DNA from: Symbiodinium natans
Taxonomy: Eukaryota; Sar; Dinophyceae; Suessiales; Symbiodiniaceae
Length of the DNA stretch: 64,000 nt
Reading direction: 5' to 3'
NCBI GenBank assembly: GCA_905221605.1
Contig: CAJNDS010002822.1
Span: 188,001-252,000, forward strand
Shown here: one piece after another, positions 31,521 through 39,189 of the stretch
Layout: every line of letters begins with the position of its first letter
How positions within the stretch are numbered: position 1 is the first letter of the stretch
The notes under the pieces: model-generated
Databases searched by the model: none
Seen by the model: only the letters and a program-made list of their open reading frames with translations
Told to the model about the DNA's origin: nothing
Program-made: the position numbers and the translations under genes

Positions 31521-33152
31521 ATGTTCGCCTCGCCGGGCAAAGCAAAGCCAGCCACCGCCAAAGCGGCTCCATGGCTGAAGAAGCTGAGGGCGATCTGGGG
31601 CTTTTTTCAGGCGATCTTGCAGGTTAGGGTTTAGGGTTTAGGGTTTAGGGTTTAGGGTTTAGGGTTTAGGGTTTAGGGTTTAGGGTTTAGGGTTTAGGGT
31701 TTAGGGTTTAGGGTTTAGGGTTCAAGGTTGTTTTGGGGGATGCCCCGGCACACGATCCAAGCCCACACTGACCCCTTCGACCTCCCACTCCCCCTCCACC
31801 TAAAACCCTCCACCCCAACCCCTGAGCCTCCATGGCCAAGGCGACGTTGCCAATCAGCACCAGTTCCAAGGCCAGCAAGGCTCGCCGTGGTAGGGTGCAA
31901 TTCTTTGGGCTTGGAGGGCTTTTGGGCCATTAAGAGTTCCAGGGTTGAGGGTTCAGGCTTTTAGGGAACAAGGGTTTAGGGTGAAGCTTGGTGCTCAGGG
32001 ATGTTTAGGGTTTCGGGTTTCACCAGCCTGGAGGCCTGGTTCTGAAATTGGTGGTCGCCTCCACCACTTGACTAGACGAGTACGGTCATTTGCCTGTTGA
32101 GAAGCTCGCCTCAGCCCCAACGTGTGCCACTTGCAGGGTGATCTGGACCATGGACTTTGTTTTGGTGCCCTTGAGGGATTGCATGGGGACGAGTTTGAAC
32201 ACAAACCGCCCAGTTTGCCCCGGAAGGGGGGGGTGGAAACTCGCGCCGCATATCCGCGGGTGATCGCAGGTGATTTAGTGATGGAAGCCTAAACCCTAAA
32301 CCCTAAACCCCAAACCCCAAACCCCAAACCCTAAACCCTAAACCTTAAGCCCTAAACCCTAAACCCTAAACCCTAAACCCTAAACCCTAAACCCTAAACC
32401 CTAAACCCTAAACCCTAAACCCTAAACCCTAAACCCTAAACCCTAAACCCTAACCTAAACCCTAAACCCTAAACCCTAAACCCTAAACCCTAAACCCTAA
32501 ACCCTAAACCCTAAACCCTAAACCCTAAACCCTAAACCCTAAACCCTAAACCCTAAACCCTAAACCCTAAACCCTAAACCCTAAACCCAGGCCAAGCCCG
32601 CAGCTTCGAAGCTGAAGGTGGCCAAGGCACTTGCCAAGGCGCGACTCTTCAGCCTCGGGAGCTGCGGATGTGCTCGCCAGAGCTTCAAGAGGTTGAGGGT
32701 TTAGGGTTTAGGGTTAAGGGTTTAGGGTTTAGGGTTAGGGTTTAGGGTTTAGGGTTTAGGATAGACCTCAGACCAGTGGCAAAAACGGGATTAGGCTTTA
32801 GGGGTTTAGGGCTGATCTCTCAGATAGGATGTGAAGGGTGCACCCCCCCCTTGATTTCACGGTCATGTTGCCAGAACAGAGGCCCTCATCGAAGCTCCTC
32901 CGCCGCTCCGAAACCCTTCGAATATTGAATATCCCTAAACCCTAAACCCCTAACCCAGGGACTTGTACGGATTTGGGAGCCCGAAGAATTCCAAAAGCCT
33001 CCCTTTCCAAAACGCTGTGAACTTTATAGGAAAGGAAGCCGCGGAAGCCGCGGAAGAAGACCCCTCTGCAAAGGCCCCGAAGGCCACGAAAGGGAAGAAG
33101 AGCGTGGCCGCTGACAAGAAGAAGCTGGCAAGGAGACTTTTGCTTCTTGGGG
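31521..33152 (+). CDS. Lys/Ala-rich basic protein, several exons
   Basis: Separate + strand exon candidates share a basic Lys/Ala/Ser composition: 31521-31622 (MFASPGKAKPATAKAAPWLK then KLRAIWGFFQAILQ, donor GTTAGG), about 31832-31889 (MAKATLPISTSSKASKARRG, donor GTAGGG), 32591-32691 (AKPAASKLKVAKALAKARLF) and 33030-33152 (KEAAEAAEEDPSAKAPKATK then GKKSVAADKKKLARR). The composition recalls H1-like or other nuclear basic proteins, but no domain signature is visible. Phases between the last two exons do not close. Grouping them as one gene is an inference from order, strand and composition. Confidence 0.4.
31624..31724 (+). repeat. TTTAGGG array at a donor
   Basis: Starts directly after ...TTGCAG, so the intron would begin GTTAGGGTTTAGGG. 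About 14 units. Confidence 0.97.
32288..32588 (-). repeat. CCCTAAA array of 300 bp ending at an acceptor
   Basis: About 43 units. The array runs straight into CCCAG and the exon at 32591, so the repeat itself forms the 3' end of the intron. Confidence 0.98.
32694..32762 (+). repeat. TTTAGGG array
   Basis: Begins at the 3' edge of the 32591 exon, after GTTGAGGG. Confidence 0.95.
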
Positions 33153-33330
33153 GTTGAGGGTTTTTTGGGTTTTGGGGTTTTGGGGGTTTGGGGTTTTGGG
33201 GTTTTGGGGGTTTTGGGGGGTTTTGGGGGTTTTGGGGGTTTTGGGGGTTTTGGGGGTTTTGGGGTTTTGGGGTTTTGGGGTTTTGGAGTTTTGGGGTTTT
33301 GGGGGTTTGGGGTTTTGGGGTTTTGGGGCA
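33153..33330 (+). repeat. TTTTGGGG array (hypotrich-ciliate telomere type)
   Basis: About 20 units of GGGGTTTT with GGGGGTTTT and GGGGTTT variants. Trp/Gly/Phe-rich plus-strand frames and Pro/Lys-rich minus-strand frames across it are artefacts. Confidence 0.95.
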
Positions 33331-33334
33331 CATT

Positions 33335-33486
33335 GTTCCGATGTCCACAAACCCCGGGAAGTCTCCGGCCGGCACATCCCTAGTGAAACCATCGGTGCCC
33401 ATGTAGGTCCCAAGCTTTCGGGCGGAGGGCTGGTGGTTGAAGAGCCTCTCAGCCCTAAACGCTTTGAAATACCCCTGTGTGTAAGT
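33335..33486 (+). CDS. Exon candidate ending at the GTGAGAGTCGAA motif
   Basis: The frame includes EVSGRHIPSETIGAHVGPKL and SGGGLVVEEPLSPKRFEIPL, ending just before GTGAGAGTCGAA (33487-33498). The protein-like composition is good. The 5' edge is unclear because the TTTTGGGG array precedes it. Confidence 0.42.
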
Positions 33487-33606
33487 GTGAGAGTCGAAAG
33501 TACCCGATCCTTCAACTCTATGTAAACCCTATGTAAACGCAAGTGGCTTGGCAGGGGCCCTTCCGGATTTGTGGGGTTGGTTTTGGGTGCTGCAAGGTGT
33601 CTAAAG

Positions 33607-33698
33607 CTTGGGATGTTCACCCCTAGACTAACAGTCCTTGATCGGGATTCTAGTACCTAATCCCCATGAAGGACTGTTAGCATAAGCGGGGACATCCA
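33607..33698. mobile_element. Palindromic MITE (family A)
   Basis: CTTGGGATGTTCACCCCTAG, ACTAACAGTCC, then GGACTGTTAGCATAAGCGGG and GACATCC. It abuts a CCCTAAA array on its right. Confidence 0.75.
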
Positions 33699-33701
33699 AC
33701 C

Positions 33702-33759
33702 TTAAACCCTAAACCCTAAGCCCTGAACCCTAAACCCTAAACCCTAAACCCTAAACCCA
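33702..33759 (-). repeat. CCCTAAA array ending at an acceptor
   Basis: Eight units ending CCCAG before the exon at 33761. Confidence 0.94.
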
Positions 33760-33760
33760 G

Positions 33761-33848
33761 GAGCAGTTCCAAGAGGACGGAGGACCTGGGCGATCTGCAC
33801 TCGCCAGTAGCCTCGTCGGGGCCTGATGGGCTCAAAGGATTTGGGACG
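33761..33848 (+). CDS. Exon candidate between opposed arrays
   Basis: Exactly bounded by ...CCCAG and GTTTAGGG. The frame reads SSSKRTEDLGDLHSPVASSG then PDGLKGFGT. No family recognised. Confidence 0.45.
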
Positions 33849-33905
33849 GTTTAGGGTTTAGGGTTTAGGGTTTAGTGTTTAGGGTTTAGGGTTTAGGGTT
33901 TAGGC
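33849..33905 (+). repeat. TTTAGGG array beginning at the donor
   Basis: The donor GT is the array's own GTTTAG. Confidence 0.95.
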
Positions 33906-34223
33906 GTACCTTACTGCGGTCCTTATTATAAGTGGATCCTACTATTTGGGGGCCTACATTTTCGGGGTCCCCTAATTTCGTAGACCCCCATTTAGAAAGC
34001 CGCGCCCCAAGGAGCCAACGTCTGAACACCCTAAAGCAGCAAGGTCGATTCCCGGACTCGAGCCTCTGCAATGCGGATCCCTGAAGATTTCGTGTCTTAA
34101 GATACGAGTGTTTCTTCTGCGGTTTGGGGCTTCGGGCTGAACTCAGGTAGATGCAGACTTCCGTTGGATCCACGAAAAGCAGAAAGTTTCTGGCTTGGGG
34201 CTTAGTGCGTTTAGGGTTCAAAG

Positions 34224-34316
34224 GGATCGAAGCCAGGCTCAACGGCTGCCTCAAGAAGGTCCCGACCGTCGACGTGTCGAAGGCCTGGAGCCTGAGAGAT
34301 TTCTACATAGCGGCGG
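34224..34316 (+). CDS. Exon candidate
   Basis: The frame reads IEARLNGCLKKVPTVDVSKA then WSLRDFYIAAG, followed by GTCTAGGGTTTAGGG. No family recognised. Confidence 0.45.
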
Positions 34317-34501
34317 GTCTAGGGTTTAGGGTTTAGGGTTTAGGGTTTAGGGGGTTTGTGTAGGATTCCGTAAGTTTTGGGGTGGTTACTGTAGGATCCC
34401 GTAAGTTTTGGGGTGGGGAGTAGTGTTGAAGGTTTGAGGACATCAGCTCTCGAAGCTGCCAAAGTCCTAGGAACCCTGTCCACCCTAAACCCCGTAAACA
34501 G

Positions 34502-34670
34502 CTAGCCCCTAAACTTAGCAGTAGAGTAGGTCACCTTTAATCTTTTCGCGGCCTTCTTTCCCTTTAAACATCCCAACATTAAACACCTTTAGTTACAAGT
34601 ATTCCCTCTAAAACTCCCAAAATTGAACGCCTTCAGTTACCCCTAGGATACTGGTCCACTAAGTAGACCA
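34502..34670. mobile_element. Dispersed repeat family B, diverged copy
   Basis: GTAGAGTAGGTCACCTTTAAT at the left and TTACCCCTAGGATACTGGTC at the right, matching the copies at 35021 and 41771. Confidence 0.55.
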
Positions 34671-34683
34671 CCCTGGCAGAGGC

Positions 34684-34833
34684 ACCCTAAACCCTGAGCC
34701 CTAAACCCTAAACCCTAAACCCTAAACCCTAAACCCTAAACCCTAAACCCTAAACCCTAAACCCTAAACCCTAAACCCTAAACCCTAAACCCTAAACCCT
34801 AAACCCTAAATCCTAAATCCTAAACCCTAAACC
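34684..34833 (-). repeat. CCCTAAA array
   Basis: About 21 units, last ones TCCTAAA. Precedes the exon at 34844. Confidence 0.97.
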
Positions 34834-34843
34834 CCCTTGGCAG

Positions 34844-34950
34844 AGGCAGTCTTCGGACCGGGGCCCTGCCTGATGAAAGCCCTGCCGGGGAAGGCCCCCG
34901 AGGCCAAGATGCGCCTGCTGCTCGCATGGAGGGACTCAGGCCCTGGCTTC
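34844..34950 (+). CDS. Exon candidate between opposed arrays
   Basis: After ttggcag the frame reads AVFGPGPCLMKALPGKAPEA then KMRLLLAWRDSGPGF. Donor GTAGTA. No family recognised. Confidence 0.45.
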
Positions 34951-34970
34951 GTAGTAAAGTAGGCCCTGAG

Positions 34971-35006
34971 TTTAGGGTTTAGGGTTTAGGGTTTAGGGTT
35001 TAGGCA
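34971..35006 (+). repeat. TTTAGGG array
   Basis: Five units. Confidence 0.92.
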
Positions 35007-35020
35007 GCCTGGTAGTAGAG

Positions 35021-35152
35021 CAGGTAACCTCAGTAGTAGAGTAGGTAACCTTGGTGGTAGAGTCGGTAACCTTTAACCTTTTTGGGGCGATGATAATTCC
35101 GCCGTAGCCCCAAAGGTTAGCCTTGAGTTCCCCTACGATACTGGACAACTAA
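35021..35152. mobile_element. Dispersed repeat family B
   Basis: GTAGTAGAGTAGGTAACC at the left, with a tandem duplication of that end. The right end reads CTACGATACTGGACAACTAA. Internal arms AACCTTTAACC and CCAAAGGTTAG are roughly inverse. No coding capacity. Confidence 0.65.
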
Positions 35153-35456
35153 GATTCAGGAGTTGAGGGCCGCGGTTCCTTTCAATGGGGGTTCAGAGTT
35201 GGATAGGCCTCAGTCCATTGGCAAAAAAGGTTTCGTTATGCCTAGCCGTCTTCGTGCAGGGCACCAGTGCAGAGACTTGGCTCTAGAAACAGTCCGAATA
35301 CTTGAAATCCTGAACAACACCCCGCTTTAACTCCTGCCAAACAGTGACCACCTCATTTTTCAGCACTTCAATCACGAAATTGCCACGCACAGAGCGGCAA
35401 CCTCAAATATGCCAACACGCTTTAGGGCGTCTTCAAGTCAACAAAGTTTGTTCAGT

Positions 35457-35726
35457 GAACCCTAAACTCTAAACCCTAAACCCTAAACCCTAAACCCTAA
35501 ACCCTAAACCCTAAACCCTAAACCCTAAACCCTAAACCCTAAACCCTAAACCCTAAACCCTAAACCCTAAACCCTAAACCCTAAACCCTAAACCCTAAAC
35601 CCTAAACCCTAACCTAAACCCTAAACCCTAAACCCTAAACCCTAAACCCTAAACCCTAAACCCTAAACCCTAAACCCTAAACCCTAAACCCTAAACCCTG
35701 AACCCTAAACCCTAAACCCCTTAACC
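35457..35726 (-). repeat. CCCTAAA array of about 270 bp
   Basis: About 38 units with one CCCTAA junction. Confidence 0.98.
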
Positions 35727-36044
35727 TCAAGAATCTGCCCAGGTAGGATGCTTGAGGCTCACGAGTTCGAGTGCAAGGCCGGCTGCGGGGAGTGGAGGCA
35801 AAAACGGCAGGTGGCAAAACCATTCTTTCGGTATCTTCATGCCAAAGGGCGCCTGGAAAGCGTAGGGATTCGTAATTCGTAGCCTCCAGGGTTGTAATCG
35901 TGTGGGAGTCTTGAAGGGGCGTTGTCATCAACATGCGGATGGTCTTTGCTGTACATGTGCAGCTCGAAGCCCTATGCGCTCAAACATCTGAAGCATGAGT
36001 ATTCCATTGTCATATGTTTTGCAGTGCACCAGTATATCTTTTTC

Positions 36045-36165
36045 AGATTTTACCAGGGCCCTTATTTCCTTTTTTAGGGTTGGGGTTCCCCTATAATCCC
36101 CTTAAAGCCAAAAAGGTTACCCTCTTTATTCCTAGGTTCCTCCTGGGTCTCGAACATCACTCTAA
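36045..36165. repeat. Dispersed repeat related to the copy at 38665
   Basis: Shares TTTTTTAGG-TTGGGGTTTCC, then AAAAGGTTACC and ATTCCTAGGTTCCTCC, with 38665-38782. Confidence 0.5.
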
Positions 36166-36216
36166 ACCCTAAACCCTAAACTCTAAACCCTAAACCCCAA
36201 ACCCTCAACCCTAAAC
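36163..36216 (-). repeat. CCCTAAA array before the ART gene
   Basis: Seven units with CTCTAAA, CCCCAAA and CCCTCAA variants. Confidence 0.9.
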
Positions 36217-36235
36217 CCGTTTGTGGTGTGAAAAT

Positions 36236-38532
36236 GAAGCCCGAGACCCGCCCGAGGCCCTGAAACCAGCGGGCCTGTCCCTCCAGCAGCGCCTGGCCAT
36301 TCGACTCTACACCGCAGAGGATTCGGGGTTTCGGGTTTAGGGTTCAAGGTTCAGGGTTTAGGGTTTAGGGTTTAGGGTTTAGGGTTTAGGGTTTGCAGCT
36401 TCCAGGTTCGAAACGGCTTGGGGTTTAGGGGTGACAGCCCTTGGGATTTCTCAATCATGTTCGGATGCAACGTGCTGTTGTTCTTCCGGCATTTTTTCTG
36501 ATCTGCATTTCCTGGGTTTAGGGGGTCAGCCCCCAAGTCGCTTGATTCTCTGCTCCTCCAAATCCGCTCACATCGCGTCTGCGGCAGTCATTTCGCGACA
36601 GCCCTGAAGCCCCCAACGCCCCACCCCAAGTGACTGAAATCGGAACAGGGCCCGAAACCCGGCATCCAAAACCATCCAACCCCTTGGATTGAAAGGATCG
36701 AGCTTGAGCTCCCGTGCCAGGACCCGATTCCCATCTACAAGGTGGCGACTTCTGTGCGCGGAAGATCTCCGATAACGGTGGAGTAAGGTCCCCAAACCTC
36801 AAGCCCCCCGAAACCCTATGCCCACTCCGCACCGAAGTAGAAGATGGCTCGGGCCTGGGGCTGAAGGACTTGAAACCCCCCCTCTCCGACGGCTTTGCAA
36901 GCTTTAGGGAGCTGGGTTTAGGATTGTATAATCATATAACTATCAATCTTACGATTAATGATAAGAAGTATTATCATGAATAGTTAAGAATCACATTCAT
37001 ATTCATTATAGTAACATGAATACAATCGTTAGTTCCATAGGTTCTTCCACTCGGAGGTGTTGAATGCTCCATTCCATGCATCCTCGCGGAGTCCGAGCAC
37101 CATCGCAAACCAGGCGGAGGGTTTCAGAGAGGCCTCGCATACAGGGTTCAGGGCTTAGGCACACTCTGCACGAGACTAGCATTCGAATGGCACAGTTGGA
37201 GCTTTCGAAGTCTGTTTTGGATGCTGGGGTTCACGCAGTCTCGAGCGTGCTCCCGTGGAGGCACCCTTCCTCAAGGTCATGGCACAGGCTCTTGGAGAAA
37301 GGGGCAGGGATCTGAAAGGTTTGTGGCGGCTTTGGAGTTTGGTGGATGGTGCTACGCTGGCTTGCTGAAGTTGGGTAGTACGTTGTTGCATTGACTGATT
37401 GCCGTAGATGTTTCTTTCCTCATATTTGCGGATGAGGACAGAGACATCCTAAGCGAACCAAGCGGATTTTGTTTGCGTGTAGCCGCCAGCATGCAGGCAG
37501 TGAAAGCCTTGACGAAAGCGGGAAAGGCCTACACCTACAGTGGGCCCGCCTACCGCGGGATCAAGGTCGCAAAGAGTCCTCTATTGAAGAAGAAGTACAC
37601 GACTGGGGCTCAGATGGCATCGCTATGCATCGCTCCGCTAGCTTTGCATCATGCAAGTCAAGTTGAAGAGTGGTCCCTAAGCCCTAAACCCTAAACCCTA
37701 ATTAAACCCTAAAGCCTAAAGCCTAAACCCTAAACCCTAAGCCCTAAGCCCTAAGCCCAAAGCCCAAAACCCTAAACCCTAAACCCTACACATCCTTGTG
37801 GCAAGGAACTACCGCGACACCTTCAAAGTGGGCAGCCGGCTCACCTTCGCTGCCTTCACCAGCGTCTCTCTTTCCGACAGCACGGCCGAAAGCTTTGGAG
37901 ATCGGATCCTTTTCCAGGCGGCCCTCTCAAAGGTTTGGGGTTTAGGGTTTAGGGTTTAGTGTTTAGGGTTTAGGGTTTGCAGCAGGCAGGAGACCCTAGC
38001 AGTCGTTCACGCGTGGGTCACTCATGAAACGCCCGCCATCCCTCTTGCCCTTGACAGATCAGCTGCCACAACCTGCAATCCCAGAAGACGCCTGTTTCAA
38101 AAGGCTGAGCATCCTTCCAAGCAGGTGCAAGAAAAGGGGCTTACCGAGGTAGGTAGGGGTCATCTACCGCAAATGCTGTTGGACAAGCAGAAGCTTTTGG
38201 TCAACTTCGCTCATTGCCTTCTGCCAGTTCACCAACGTGCGGGGCGTCCGCATCGCCGACCTTTCGGCGATCCCATCAGAACTGGACCCGATGTGTATAG
38301 TTTAGGGTTTAGGGTTCTCAGGTTTTATGCAGGGTTTTGGGCTAAGGCTTCTTGTTGCCTCCCCGTTCTTTGTGGAGCAAGAGTCATGAGGGAGTTCGGC
38401 GCCGTACTCCCAAGCCATTCATACGTGGTGCATGATGTGTTTCAACTTCAAGCAGTTTCCACGTCTCCTATTCAGCTCGAAATGCTGCTTTGGGGAATTG
38501 TGTACCACAGGTATCCGCTGGCACCGGAATGA
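36236..38532 (+). CDS. ADP-ribosyltransferase fold protein (ART, R-S-E type), split gene
   Basis: Exon 1 (36236-36327) reads EALKPAGLSLQQRLAIRLYT, the 'aIrlYT' opening of ART folds. Exon 2 (about 37409 or 37483 to 37618) has VKALTKAGKAYTYSGPAYRG, where Y-R-G carries the NAD-binding arginine. Exon 3 (37806-37932, donor GTTTGG) has FKVGSRLTFAAFTSVSLSDS then TAESFG, corresponding to the F-T-S-x-S strand. Exon 4 (38228-38294, donor GTATAG) reads GVRIADLSAIPSEL, where the family places its G-x-x-I-x-x-L-S...E catalytic segment. Exon 5 (from 38384) has FGAVLPSHSYVVHDVFQL, the following 'vLxPxxxfxV' strand. ART enzymes transfer ADP-ribose from NAD+ to protein residues. Spacing around the catalytic glutamate is unusual, so activity is uncertain. 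It is most likely a host gene, since it has local introns and arrays. Confidence 0.6.
36330..36395 (+). repeat. TTTAGGG array after ART exon 1
   Basis: Starts as GGTTTCGGG, TTCAAGG and TTCAGGG, then regular units. Confidence 0.93.
37677..37790 (-). repeat. CCCTAAA array between ART exons
   Basis: Includes AATTAAACCC, CCTAAAG and CCCTAAG variants. Confidence 0.93.
37936..37980 (+). repeat. TTTAGGG array after ART exon 3
   Basis: Six units, first GTTTGGGG. The donor is within the array edge. Confidence 0.93.
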
Positions 38533-38664
38533 TTGGCAGAGGAGTAGCCCTGAGCCCTAAATCCCTGTTACATGCTTGATTGATTTTTGTATGACATCCT
38601 CGCCAGCCCACCAGCATGTGAACCAAAAGAAACACCACCTACCGGGGGTTACCCTAAAGTCTAG

Positions 38665-38782
38665 GACCGAGAGTAGGCCCTTTTTGCTTTTTTAGGATTG
38701 GGGTTTCCTGTTTTTTTCCCCACTTAAAACCCAAAAGGGTAACCTTTTGATTCCTAGGTTACTCCCGAATCTAGAAGTAGGA
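38665..38782. repeat. Dispersed repeat related to 36045 and family B
   Basis: GCTTTTTTAGGATTGGGG at the left and ATTCCTAGGTTACTCCC at the right. Confidence 0.5.
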
Positions 38783-39007
38783 TGGCATGTGAGGAGATCC
38801 TGGTAGAGCCACCCGCAGTCTTCGAGGTGCATGGGGCAGTCTGCATTATTGGGTTGCCTCGTCGAGGTTTGGGGGGTTCAGACTGCTTTTCGAATCTAAG
38901 CCTCCGAAGGCGTCCGGGTGGGTGTTTCTCTTAAGGGGGTGTTGAGTCTGTCAATTTGGCAGGAAGGATGCGCGAGCGCGGAGAGAATCAGAGGGAGGGA
39001 GGGCGAA

Positions 39008-39019
39008 TGAAGAAGAAGG

Positions 39020-39052
<33 letters not shown>

Positions 39053-39090
39053 CGAGAGACGAGAGAGCAAGAAAGCAAGAGAGAGGAGAG
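39008..39090. repeat. GA-rich microsatellite
   Basis: AGAG dinucleotide tract with GCGAGA units. Confidence 0.93.
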
Positions 39091-39189
39091 ATGCTGAAAG
39101 GGAAAGGAAGCGAAGGGAAAGGAAGGCGGCCTGTCTTGTCTTCTGTTTCATCAAGGATTTTAAACGCTGAGCCCTTGCGTTCCGGGTGA

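Noticed and set aside
32942-33620. Minus-strand Pro/Lys/Thr-rich frames (PKTPKPQNP-type)
   Set aside because: Produced by the TTTTGGGG array read on the other strand. The flanking plus-strand exons are better supported.
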